DNA of 64,000 nucleotides from Rugalucina vietnamica (GCA_964017185.1 OZ024874.1:31596721-31660720); one strand, 5' to 3'. Positions 45,831-56,539 are shown, counted from the first letter of the stretch. The notes: generated from the sequence alone by a model not told the origin. Numbers and translations: made by a program.

Positions 45831-45971
45831 GAGCCACTACACGAGAAAACCAGTCTTCCGGGTTTCCCACCAGGTCTGACACAAACTGAGCTGAGCTTCG
45901 CAGTTACAGCGAAGTTGATCTGTGCCTTTGTTTTTGCATAGGCAAAAATCCAGTTTCTCATGGCGTGGCTT
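45831..45971 (-). mobile_element. CP-MITE copy 20, internally deleted
   Basis: GAGCCACTACACGAGAAAAC to TTTCTCATGGCGTGGCT. The segment between the GACACAAACTG block and the palindrome is missing. Confidence 0.65.
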
Positions 45972-46253
45972 GTTTAAGGTAGGTGCTAGCACATTTTTTC
46001 ATGAAAATATTTCTATATTACAAGCCATTCTTCCTCTTCTACTGAGTACAAAAGTATGCACAAAGTACTGGTAATCTGCTGCCTGAGACTTGCTCTGGAA
46101 GTTTGTGGCTAAGGATAAATGACCATCGCAACATTGTCTTTGCTGATAAATGAGGATGTAAAACAAATACTTTCTTGGCAAAAAAAACAAACAAAACAAA
46201 TAATTATTGTAACCTTACAATTATGAATAAGCAATTTTGCAAAATACTAAAAC

Positions 46254-46533
46254 ATCAGGAAAACATGTCCGTGAAATGTTTACCCCCTCAAACCCACTTT
46301 TATATAGCAAAACTGGGGTATGCAGGGGTATACCTATTTTTCTTATTTTTGCTCTAAAACATAGATTGTGGGTACTCGTTAGAACCGCCTCGGCGAGGCG
46401 GTTCTAACGTGTACCCACAATCTATGTTTTGAGCAAAAATAAGAAAAATATGAAAATTTTTCTGATGCAAATTTTCATTTTTTACAACTTTTAAAATCTC
46501 TGTATATTGCATGGGCATGTTTTTGTAATGATG
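46254..46533. mobile_element. hairpin MITE 'ATCAGGAAAACATG', copy 4, cleanest hairpin
   Basis: Perfect stem from ACATAGATTGTGGGTACTCG to its complement around GAACCGCCTCGGCGAGGCGG TTC. AATAAGAAAAATA on the 3' side pairs with TATTTTTCTTATT on the 5' side. Confidence 0.75.
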
Positions 46534-46973
46534 CATACAAAGCCAGTATATTTTCCACAAAAATTCCTCGTTACCTAGCTCTCAACCAGTATGTTCATCT
46601 GTGCTCTCTATACGAATATGTACATCCATTTTCAGAAGCGAATTCTCACGACCATCAATTGTGAAGTAAAAACAAACTTTGCGATGATTCTGCAGAAAAA
46701 AAAAAACTGCAATATCTGAAACAATGTGTGTGCAGCTTGTGGCATGAAGTGTTATGTCTACACACTAATCCATCAATACGAGTATGGCAGAAAACATTTC
46801 ACAATCATTACAGGCTCCATATGTCTCTATTGAAACATGCAAACATACAGAATATAGGTCCGGGTAACTCGGAAAGTAGTGCCGCTACTTGAGGATATGA
46901 CCGCAATGAGACTGACTTCAAGCTCTTTCACATTCTTTCTTCAAGATTTGGATATGAAAAGATTTCTGCATCC

Positions 46974-47266
46974 AAGCTTCTCCTAGTGACTCCCAAGCTT
47001 CTCCTAGTGACTCCCAAGCTTCTCCTAGTGACTCCCAAGCTTCTCCTAGTGACTCCCAAGCTTCTCCTAGTGACTCCCAAGCTTCTCCTAGTGACTCCCA
47101 AGCTTCTCCTAGTGACTCCCAAGCTTCTCCTAGTGACTCCCAAGCTTCTCCTAGTGACTCCCAAGCTTCTCCTAGTGACTCCCAAGCTTCTCCTAGTGAC
47201 TCCCAAGCTTCTCCTAGTGACTCCCAAGCTTCTCCTAGTGACTCCCAAGCTTCTCCTAGTGACTCA
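46974..47266. repeat. 21-bp minisatellite, 14 nearly identical copies
   Basis: Unit AAGCTTCTCCTAGTGACTCC C repeated with essentially no divergence. 21 is a multiple of 3, so four of the six frames stay open; the resulting heptapeptide-repeat frames (for example ESLGEAW) are by-products. Confidence 0.95.
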
Positions 47267-47519
47267 AGAAGAGTAGAATGCCAATGTCCTGCTCCTGCAG
47301 CATACCCTCTATCCAATACACTAACAGGACTGGTTTACGGTACAGCACTTCATGGCAAACAAATATGCATTAAGTATTGGTAAACTGCCTCACAGAAATA
47401 TGAACTGCGACTGAAGATGATCAAGACTTGCTGTTTATGATGTATACAGCAAAAACAAAACATTAATACCTACATGCAGCTGTTCTGCATGTTTGTTTTT
47501 GCATAAATATTATGCAAAA

Positions 47520-47705
47520 AGCCACAAACTGTAAATTCGGAAATTTTCGCATTTACTTTTATTTCCCGAATATTCTTTTTCCAATTTCTTAAAATTCTTG
47601 TATGCTTATAATAAGCCTTTGTTATCGAAAGCTTAATCTGAATTCACAAGGAAAATAATTCTTAAAACTAAAGTTCTCAGAAACAGTTGCAAAATTCTAG
47701 TATTT
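47520..47705. mobile_element. decayed ACTGTAAAT-family MITE
   Basis: AAACTGTAAATTCGGAAATT TTCGC start is clear; right end is worn. Confidence 0.5.
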
Positions 47706-47827
47706 CTCTGAATCATTATTGACAGTCTGTTGAATGATCAGAACAGATAAACATACATATGCATCTTAAAATTCTTAAATTGCTCATTGTAAGCGCCATA
47801 ATGTCCAAGAACGTTCTTGATCAGAAT

Positions 47828-48062
47828 GAGCCGCCGCATGGGAAAACCAACAATCTGCAAAGGCGAAAACAAAGGCGCAGATCAGCTTCGCAGTGACTGC
47901 GAAGCTGATCAGCGCCTTTGTTTTCGCTACACGGATAGTACATTTCCTCTACTTTCTAAATACAAACTTTCCAGCCTCTAGCCATCTTTTGTGACTGTAC
48001 AGCCTGGTTTGTGTCGGACTTGGTCGGAAACCCAAACTGTTGGTTTTCTCATGCGAAGGCTC
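47828..48062 (+). mobile_element. CP-MITE copy 21
   Basis: GAGCCGCCGCATGGGAAAAC to CATGCGAAGGCTC, full palindrome, CCAACA inner-end variant. Confidence 0.8.
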
Positions 48063-48132
48063 ATTTGTTCTTTACTTAACTTGCTTTGCTTATAACAAAG
48101 AGACTGGAGATCATAAATGACTGAAATGATTT

Positions 48133-48306
48133 GAGCCATGACGTGAGAAAACCAGTCTTCAGGGTTTCTGACAAGGTCTAAAACAAACCGACCTGTACAG
48201 TCTTCGAAAAAGGCTAAATGCTTGAAATTTCGGATTTAAGAAAAAAAAAGGTTTGTACTATCTGTGTAGCGAAAACAAGGAAGCTGATCAGCTGTGCAGT
48301 TACTTG
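48133..48306 (-). mobile_element. CP-MITE copy 22, truncated inside the palindrome
   Basis: Left end and GACAAGGTCTAAAACAAACC present; stops after GCTGATCAGCTGTGCAGTTA. Confidence 0.65.
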
Positions 48307-48518
48307 TGCACCATCACTAAATATCAGAATCATTCTATTTTTTAAACAGAGGTATGTAAGAAATTTGATTTATTAAACTCTTCATCTAACATTGCGAAAT
48401 AATTGTTTATAACTGATTCATTCTTACCATATCATATGTTTCTGTTTGTTTTTTTAACTAAATTATGCATCTTACAATTGTAAGACGCCAATGACCCATT
48501 AGGGTTGACGCGTCCTTG

Positions 48519-48546
<28 letters not shown>
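48519..48546. repeat. (AATC)n microsatellite
   Basis: Several units of AATC at the end of a short SINE-tail-like CACCAATC context. Confidence 0.8.
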
Positions 48547-48550
<4 letters not shown>

Positions 48551-48653
48551 CATTACTGTAATCTAGCTGATTAATTCAGGTGTCGGGCCAGTTTGTCTTG
48601 GACTTGGTTGGAACTCTGCAGAGAAATAACTGAAACATTACCTATCAGTAACT

Positions 48654-48891
48654 GAGCCGCATCGTGAGAAGACAGGATTATTGCCTATGCGAAAAAAACA
48701 ACGGCACAGATCAGCTTCGCAGTAATTGCGAAGCTGATCAGCGTCTTCGTTTTTCTTAATCGGATAGTACAATTCTTCCTCTACCTATTTGCAAAATTTC
48801 AAGCTTCTAGCCTGCTTCTGTGACTGTATAGGTCGGTATGTGTCGGACCTGGTTGGAAACCCCGAAGACCGGTTTTCTTGCGTCACGGCTC
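48654..48891 (+). mobile_element. CP-MITE copy 23
   Basis: Perfect AACT duplication on both sides. GAAGACCGGTTTTCTTGCG and CACGGCTC at the right end. Confidence 0.85.
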
Positions 48892-48945
48892 AACTGTTGC
48901 TTATGCTAGCTCACTGTCAATGAGACTGGCTATGTCTGACAGTAA

Positions 48946-49195
48946 TTACAATGGAGTCTTTGTATTCTCACTGTAGCTGTAGAGCACAGGTGCACATTCC
49001 AGAATGCAATTGCAAGAAGCCAACAAAAATTCTTGTCCAAAATCTGGAGTTCTATGCAAATTGACGACCAGATTGGGGCCTTGTATTAAAAGCACTGGAG
49101 TACATTTTTCACTGGCCACAGTTCTGTTGTATTCATCTTTATTTAGCTCTGTTTCCAAGACAATACAATTCCATATATACGTGTCTGGTAGGATT
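48946..49195 (-). other. coding-like stretch of unknown origin
   Basis: Minus strand, open: TYIWNCIVLETELNKDEYNR then TVASEKCTPVLLIQGPNLVV and NLHRTPDFGQEFLLASCNCI. Composition is protein-like, an AG lies before ACACGTATATATGG and a GTGAGA follows CTACA. The acceptor has no pyrimidine tract, and a long frame is also open on the plus strand. It joins a SINE at its upstream side, so a repeat origin is equally possible. Confidence 0.22.
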
Positions 49196-49445
49196 TTTGT
49201 CCTATTTTTTAAATTCCACACAACAGCTAAGGTCATACACAGACAGATGGGGCGAAGAAACTGGGGGCCTCCTCTCTAAAGCAAGTTTTATTTATTTTAG
49301 GCAGTGGTAAATTATCGGTGCAGCCAAAGCTATACCAGCCCTATCTGTAACCACACCCCTAGACAAGCTGTGGGTTTAAACATCTAAAAGGATCAAACCC
49401 ATGACCACTGGTTTAAAAGGTCTAACCACAATGCCACTGAGGCTT
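49196..49445 (-). mobile_element. tRNA-derived SINE
   Basis: Minus strand: GTGGCATTGTGGTTAGACC-like head (CAGTGGCATTGTGGTTAGAC), GGGTTTGATCC B box, then TGTATGACCTTAGCTGTTGT at the 3' side. Confidence 0.5.
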
Positions 49446-49451
49446 CTGAAA

Positions 49452-49970
49452 CCAGAGGACCAATGGTCCTAAAAACGCTCACCTGAGATCTGGGATATGA
49501 GATAAATTTTCTGTCCATTGGCATACTCCCAGCAAGTTTCCCCCCATTTAATTACATTTTACTAATTTTTCCCATTCAAATGCATTAGCGACCTAAGTTG
49601 ACCTTGCCGTAAAATAGGTCAAGGTCATCCCAGGGTCATGATTTATATAAATTTTGTAGAGCTCCATTGCCTGATGCTTCATGCCAAGTTTCAAAATCAA
49701 AAGGCTCTCTGGTTCTGGAGAAGAAGATTTTTACAGGTTTTTGCTATTTATAGCCATGGTGGCCATCTTGGTCATGTGACCTGGACCATTTATACATACT
49801 TTCGTTCCCCCTTCCTAAGGATGCTCCACAAGTTTGGCTTTGATTGGCCCAGTGTTACAGAGGAGAAGATCTTTGAAATTGTGGACGACGGACGACGACG
49901 GAGGGACGGACAACGGTCGCCGCAGCATGGGTATACTATAAGCTCACCTTCAGCCTCGGGTGAGCTAATA
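49452..49970 (+). mobile_element. pearl-like element, type 1, single-unit copy
   Basis: ACCAGAGGACCAATGGTCCT and GCTCACCTGA start, one ~400-bp unit, GACGACGG tract (49885-49912) and a shortened 3' hairpin ending GGTGAGCTAA. Shows that unit number varies from one to at least five. Confidence 0.68.
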
Positions 49971-50230
49971 TTCTGGTGAAAGAATTTCAGTGATGATTCT
50001 TAATTTCCCTTTCCATGGGGGGAACTTGCCCACCCACTTCAAACAAGTCTAAATATACCAACTTATGAGCCATAAAGAACATTTATCAAAGACAACTAGT
50101 GAAGTCTGAAACTGCACTCAAGAATACAGCTTTATTCTGAGAAGATGACTCAGCTAAATACCAAGTTTACTATAAAACATAATAATGCTCACAAACATGC
50201 ACAAAATTCAGTAACTGATCAGCACTATAT

Positions 50231-50465
50231 GAGCCGCAATATGAGAAAACCGGATTTCTGCTTGTGCAAAAACAAAGGCGTAGAGCAGCTGTGCAGTAAC
50301 TGCACAGCTGATCAGCGCCTTTGTTTTTGCTACTCGGATAGTATAATTCCTCTTCTACTTATAGCCAAAATTTCAAGCCTCTAGCCAGCTTCTGTGACTG
50401 TACAGACCGATTTGTGTCAGATCTGGTTGAAAATCTCGAAGACCGGTTTTCTCTCATCGTGGCTC
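50231..50465 (+). mobile_element. CP-MITE copy 24
   Basis: ATAT duplication; GTGCAGTAACTGCAC palindrome-centre variant. Confidence 0.83.
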
Positions 50466-50908
50466 ATATGTTTTGTTATGTAGACAAGTAACATGCACTG
50501 CACTATTTCAAGGCTTGGGCTCTAGCAATCTTTAGTTGTGAAACCAAGTCGGGGCCTGGTTCGAAGCCCAGAAGTTTCCACCACATAATCATAATTCACT
50601 TAATTGTCACTGTGACTCAAATAATATGTGTTAAGCCTGATGAGTCCTTAAAGGGCCCCTGAATATGGTGGTTCAGATAAAAAACAACATTATGGGTGTA
50701 TGATAAAACCTCTCACTTCTGCCAACATGAAATGCCCATGAAAGGGCAAGGATCGTGGGCCTATTAAATCAAGGGAATCCAATATATCCAGAAAGCTTCA
50801 AAAATTAAAAATATGACAATACATCTTTTTCTACATATGTACAAACATATAGTCTTTTACTGTTAATTTTTGCTTTCTTTTAGAACCTGTAGCATATAGA
50901 CAATAATT

Positions 50909-51142
50909 GAGCCGCATCATGGGAAAACCAACATTTTGCATATGCCAAAACAAAGGCGCAGATCAGCTTCGCAGTAACTGCGAAGCTGATCAGCGCCTTT
51001 GCTTTCGCTACACAGATAGTACAATGCATCCACTTTCTAAATCCAAACTTTCCCGCTTCTAGCCTGCTTCTGTGCTTGTACAGCCTGATTTGTGTCGGAC
51101 CTTTCCGAAAGCCACTTTGTTGGTTTTCTCATGACGTGGCTC
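50909..51142 (+). mobile_element. CP-MITE copy 25
   Basis: AATT duplication; CTTCGCAGTAACTGCGAAG centre; CCAACA/TGTTGG inner ends. Confidence 0.85.
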
Positions 51143-51329
51143 AATTCTCAGTGAAAATTTCTTGGCATCCAGAACATAGTGAGTTTGTTTCTACTCAGTT
51201 AACTACATCAATGAGCAATTGTATGCAGCTTGAAATCCCATCTGTTCTTCAGTAAAACACATTCCTAGATACTAGTTTTCTGTCTCAACAATTTAAGGTA
51301 ATCATGAACCAGACTTAACCTAAATAAAT

Positions 51330-51605
51330 GATTTGTTTTTGTGGTTTGATATCCAAGTCAACAATTTTTAGGCAATGACAGCTGACTGATTTTATGTTTT
51401 AAGTCCCACTGCACAGCTAAGGTTATACCGAGACACTCCAAGACAGAATATGGCTTTACTTGTCCGAACAACTAGATTCTACAGTACATTCTACCAAGAA
51501 TCTTGACCATCATCCGGAAGAAGAAAAAGGAAGAAGCCCGGAACAAACCCACAACCTTGGGTTAAGAAGTTGAGAGGCTTAACCACTAAATCAGAGGTTT
51601 CTTGG
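51330..51605 (-). mobile_element. tRNA-derived SINE, diverged
   Basis: Minus strand: TTTAGTGGTTAAGCCTCTC head, GGTTGTGGGTTTGTTCCGGG B box, GTATAACCTTAGCTGTGCAG and TTGTTGACTTGGATATCAAA tail. Confidence 0.5.
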
Positions 51606-51646
51606 TAATTATAGGACTGACTATAAATTCACAAGCAAAGAAGAAC

Positions 51647-51958
51647 CAGGGATTTTCCTACCTTTTCAAAACAGGGACCCAGGACCAATGATTTTGGGAA
51701 AAATAATATGTATATCAGTCAAATTGGGAAAATGGATACAAAACAAAACAGGGGATATTATGCATATTTAGTGTTAATTTGAGGATATTTCTCAAAAAAA
51801 AAATATTTTGAGGGTATGATCTACCTATCCACAACAAATGGACAAGGATTTATTTATTATTTTGGGATTTTTTACCTGAAAATTGGGAAATTTTACACAT
51901 TTTTCAATTGGGAAAGGGGCCTGTAATGGGCCCCAAAATCAGCCCAGGAAAATCCCTG
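51647..51958. mobile_element. hAT-like MITE, CAGGGATTTTCC ends
   Basis: CAGGGATTTTCCT facing AGGAAAATCCCTG, with AGAAC on both sides as a possible worn duplication. Interior is rich in AATTGGGAAA-type repeats. Confidence 0.6.
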
Positions 51959-52321
51959 AGAACCAATGTAATTTTAATTTATGGAGAAACCATTTTTCAA
52001 TGGAAAAACTTTAAGTTTACATTTTTCTTTGAATCTCTGCAGTTAACAAGAATTGTGTATAAAAACATCAAAAAGTACAATTACCACAGAACTTTGTTAA
52101 AATTTCATCTCATGTACTTTCATATAGGCCTATTGTAAAACCAAATATTATACCTGTTTGTACCAGTTATTTCTTTCCTTGCCATTCATAGTGACTTCAA
52201 AATTGAACTTTTTTTATAATAGCCATTATTTCATTCTGAAGATTAGTTACTTAACTTACTTACAGTTCATTAAGTCAGACTAGAACTACCAATTACAGTT
52301 TACTGAATATTACAAAACAAT

Positions 52322-52540
52322 CAAGAAAACCGGTCTTTGGGGTTTCTGACCAGGTCCGACACCAACCGGCCTGTACAGTCACAGAAGAAAGCTAGAATCT
52401 TGGAATTTTGGATTTAAGTAGAAGAGGAATTATACTCCAAGTGGCTAAAAAAAGGCGCTGATCAGCTGTGCAGTTAACTGCACAGCTGATCTGTGTCTTT
52501 GTTTTTGCATATGCAAAAATCCGGTTTTCTGATGGTCAAC
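52322..52540 (-). mobile_element. CP-MITE copy 26, both tips missing
   Basis: AGAAAACCGGTCTTTGGGG to AAAATCCGGTTTTCTGATG; the terminal GAGCC/GGCTC are not present. Confidence 0.7.
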
Positions 52541-53056
52541 AGGGGTACCACATAATTTCTCCAAATTCTACAGCACATGTATGGATCTGAATCCTCCAAA
52601 GACTGGTCAGAAAAAAGACCAATGTTCATTGAAATTTAAAGTCTGATTTCAGTTTGTTGCAGAGATACATGTAATATCAAGGGCTCAGGCTACTACTCTG
52701 ATTTTGTCATGTGGGGAGTAGGTATGAATTAAATTTAATAAGTTCAAAGATCATAGTGCAGTGCGGTCAACTGTCAACCCAAACAAAGCTGTACATATCC
52801 CTAAAAGCCGCCAGCTGTCAGAGGTTGCCTATCATTATATCAATCACAATGATTATCTTTAATGGACTAGCCACACTTAAATAATGTCCCTCGGGATGTT
52901 TAAAATAACTTATGGTCTACAATAGTAGATATGGCCAATTTCATATGACCATGGCTATAGAGCAAAAATTTGTAAAACAAAACCAGAACAAGTACTTGTG
53001 CAGTCTATGAGCCTGGCTGTGCCTTACAATCACCACATTCCGTTCTGTCAGGCCAT
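52541..53056. other. unassigned sequence
   Basis: No feature recognised on either strand. Confidence 0.4.
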
Positions 53057-53411
53057 CCTTAAAAAATGTTTGTTTGCAATTGCCTAACCCGGGTTTGAAA
53101 GTGTCGGATTTTTTTTTTTTTTTTTGGTCACGTGGAAATAATATGCAGTATATATTTTGTTTAATAAACATGTAATAATGTAATTAAGCAACTCAGTGCT
53201 CAAGTCCAACAGGAATCTTAATCAATTTAAACAGAACCTATAAACTAAAAGGTTGACTGAAAATAAATATATTAATACTAAATTGCCCTTAGCGGCACTG
53301 CCAAGAGCAGTCAAAAAAAAAAAATCCTGAAAACCCAATAAAATTGTTTGGGTAGGAGGAAAAATAGTGGGTAGGTAGGCAATTGCAAACAAACAAAATT
53401 TTTTTTAGGCC
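53057..53411. mobile_element. MITE with AGGCCTAAAAAAA-type ends
   Basis: CCTTAAAAAATGTTTGTTTG CAATTGCCTA faces, in reverse, CCTAAAAAAAATTTTGTTTG TTTGCAATTGCCTA. The poly-T and poly-A runs (53108-53128, 53316-53328) lie inside. Confidence 0.6.
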
Positions 53412-53469
53412 TCACATGTGAAATATTGCGTCAATCTGCACTGTAAGGAATTTGGTAGCATCTTAATTT

Positions 53470-53541
53470 GGACCATGCCATGAGAAAATCTGTGTTTGGT
53501 TTTCTGACCAGGTCTTAGAAGCTTAATATTTTGATTTTAAT
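53470..53541 (-). mobile_element. CP-MITE fragment (copy 27)
   Basis: GACCATGCCATGAGAAAATC and GACCAGGTC then stops at the start of the pearl-like element at 53542, which may have landed in it. The other half was not recognised on the far side. Confidence 0.4.
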
Positions 53542-55001
53542 AAGAGCTGTCGCAGGACAGCGTAGCTCGCCTGACTTGTGCTTTGTCACTACATCTGTTA
53601 AAATCTATGACCCATGACCTTGACCTCAAGGTCACTCAGGTGGGTCATGATGGTACAACATAAAACTTCAGACCAATGCAAAGTATCAACTTGATCAATC
53701 TACATGTTCAAGAGATATAGACTTATAAAAACATTAACCAAAACTTAAACACAAAACTTCCAAGTCTGTGACCCTGACCTCAAGGTCATCCAGGTGAGTT
53801 GTGATGTACAGCATAAAACCCGAGACCAATATCTATCAACATGCAAGTATCAACTTTATCCATCAACATGATGTTCAAGAGATTTAGACTTTAACCAAAA
53901 CATTTAACACAAAATTTCTAAGTCTGTGACCTTGACCTCAAGGTCACCCAGGGTAGGTCATGATGGTACTGCATAAAACTTCAGACCAATATCTACCAAC
54001 ATGCAAAGTATCAACTCGATCAATCAACATGGTCAAGAGATATAGACTTACAAAAACTTAAACACAAAATTTCTAAGTCTGTGACCTTGACCTCAAGGTC
54101 ACCAAGAGTGGGCCGTGATGGTACTGCATAAAACTTCAGACAAATATCTAGCAACATGCAAAGTATCAACTCAATCCATTAATATGGTCAAGAGATATAG
54201 ACTTACAAAAACTTTAACCAAAAACTTAAGCACAAAATTTCTAAGTCTGTGACCTTGACCGCAAGGCACCCAGGGTGGGTCATGATGGTACTGCGTAAAA
54301 CTTCAGACCAATATCTAGCAACATGCAAAGTATCAACTCAATCCATCAATATGGTCAAGAAATATAGACTAACAAAAACTTTAACCAAAAACTTAAACAC
54401 AAAATTTCTAAGTCCGTGACCTCGACCTCAAGGTCACCCAGGGTGGGTCATGATGGTACTGCGTAAAACTTCAGACCAATATCTAGCTGCTAAGCAACAT
54501 GCAAAGTATCAACTCAATCCATCAATATGGTTAAGAGATATAGACTTACAAAAACATTAACCAAAAACTTAAAACACAAAATTTCTAAGTCTGTGACCTT
54601 GACCTCAAGGTCATCCAGGGTGGGTCATGATGGTACTGCGTAAAACTTCAGACCAATATCTAGCAACATGCAAAGTATCAACTTGATCCATCAACATGGT
54701 CAAGAGATATAGACTTTTAAAAAACTTTAACCAAAAACTTAAACACAAAATTTCTAAGTCTGTGACCTTGACCTCAAGGTCACCCAGGGTGGGTCATGAT
54801 GGTACTGCGTAAAACTTCAGACCAATATCTAGCAACATGCAAAGTATCAACTTGATCCATCAACATGGTCAAGAGATATAGACTTTTAAAAAACTTTAAC
54901 CGAAAGTGTGACGCGGACGCACACGTAAACGTAAACGTAAACGTAAACGCGCACGACCGAGGTGACTACAATAGCTCTATGCACTTCGTGCAGGCGAGCT
55001 A
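53542..55001 (+). mobile_element. pearl-like element, type 2, eight ~155-172-bp units
   Basis: 5' hairpin GCTGTCGCAGGACAGC followed by TAGCTCGCCTGA; units start at GTGACCTTGACCTCAAGGTC near 53613, 53771, 53924, 54083, 54250, 54416, 54590 and 54765. A CGTAAA tract (54925-54950) and the 3' hairpin TGCAC-TTC-GTGCA inside TAGCTC/GAGCTA close it. The 11-bp inverted ends TAGCTCGCCTG / CAGGCGAGCTA are perfect. Core sequence differs from type 1, but each unit again carries facing TGACCTTGA/TCAAGGTCA. No coding. Confidence 0.7.
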
Positions 55002-56030
55002 AAAAGAAGGTAAGATGGACTGTAAAGGGTGTTAAGAAAGGTCGTTCCGCTATTAAAGGCATAATTTCTATGACATGTTGTCCAAAAAGATGTCTGAATT
55101 AATTGATCTGCTGATATGAGTGACAGTTTCATACCTTTTAAATTGTCATACTCAAATGAAATTTTCATCTGACCATGTACTATGTTCCTGTTTCACCAAC
55201 TCCCATTTCGCCTATGATTTGTCCTATTTAGTCCACTCCCATTTCGCCTCCTCATTCAATATGGATGAATAACAATTTTAAAACCAAAAAAAAAAAAAAA
55301 AAAAACCAACTAAAACAACCTCCTACAATCATTCAACCCATTCCGGATCAAGTTCCTGAAAATTGCTGCGCATGCGCATATGAATGATTTGAGTATTTTG
55401 AACTTAGTATTATCTTGAAGCCAATTTTGTTCCTCATCAACTGTAATGGTTTTCATTTTTGATCAAGCACGCAACTGTGACCGCTGGAGCGTGAAAGTCT
55501 ATGCATAATTGAAGTCGAAGCGAATCAATTGGAGGTAATCCGAATCATGGTCTATATATCACCACCGATGGGTTTATCCTTCAAATTCTTTGCATGTAGC
55601 CATACAGTGAACCTTATCAAATATTCCGAGGACCAAAACAAATGCCTTTTTCGGCGGCATTTTCCCATAGCCATGTTTGCTTAACCCCACCCCCACCAAA
55701 CACACAATGTTCCATGGGTAATTTGAATAACGTTTGAATATCATTCTATGTTTGTTAAAGGCGCAGATTATTTCATTGTTTACACTTAATTTTATAACAT
55801 GAACATCCAGAATGTAAAAATATCCCTTTAGTTCCAAACATCAGACAATCCAAGTCCTTTGAGAGCACAAAATGACAGTATGCGGTTAAACGTGATTCGG
55901 AGTAACTACAATAACACCGTTTCAAAGGTTCTAATTAAATATGTTGTAATATTCGATTTTAGGACTGAAACTTCGCCAAAATAACAGAAAATGATTGGAC
56001 AAAATATTAGCAAACAATATCGAAAGATAA
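55002..56030. other. unassigned sequence left of the candidate promoter
   Basis: Contains a direct repeat of ACTCCCATTTCGCCT (about 55199 and 55239), an A run, and a short minus-strand frame MPPKKAFVLVLGIFDKVHCM at 55665 that stops 12 codons after K16. A first coding exon ending at GATAAG|GTTCAC is conceivable but the donor is weak. Confidence 0.3.
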
Positions 56031-56035
56031 CTTAC

Positions 56036-56200
56036 AGGGTACCTTTCGTTTTTCCGAAAATTCGGCGAACCGCCTTTGATAACCGTGTGTAAAAGAAAGC
56101 TTTTTCTGTATATGAGCCGGGAACCATTGACGTGAACAAGATGTTGACGTCATTATCCACGATCATTGAGCGATGGAATGAAACATGTTTGAATCAAGAG
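56036..56200 (-). promoter_or_regulatory. candidate minus-strand promoter and non-coding first exon
   Basis: Locally CpG-richer than its surroundings. A full palindromic CRE (TGACGTCA) lies at 56145-56152 with a related TGACGTG beside it. On the minus strand the sequence then runs without an ATG to a consensus donor, ACCCT|GTAAGT, at 56036/56035. This could be the 5' end of the RhoGAP gene, whose known exons lie about 31 kb downstream, or of another gene. No exon has been linked to it. Confidence 0.28.
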
Positions 56201-56539
56201 TCAAGTGGCCAAGTTCGTTTCAAAAATTATTGTTTTATATTTTTGTAAAAATCTTTTGAAAATTATTTTGATCCGGATCGTCTTCAGATCCGCTATGGCT
56301 ACAACAAGTGTACTCGGCTGAGCCTTCGGGTGCCCCCGGGACAACAAAACCAACAAAATACAACCTCAATAGAACTGGTCTCGCCCAGGAAACAATTTTA
56401 AAACATGATATGTATTTAAATGTGCAGATATATTGTAAAGTTTACCATGGAAAAATGAATTTTTGAAAAATGAATGTATTTTATTTTTAAGAAAATGATT
56501 ATTCTATTGGCTTGAGCAAACACAACCACTTTAATTTTT

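Noticed and set aside
46918-47316. 132-residue repeat protein (ESLGEAW)n and its other-frame versions
   Set aside because: Pure product of the 21-bp minisatellite; four frames are open for arithmetic reasons and no splice or start context supports any of them.
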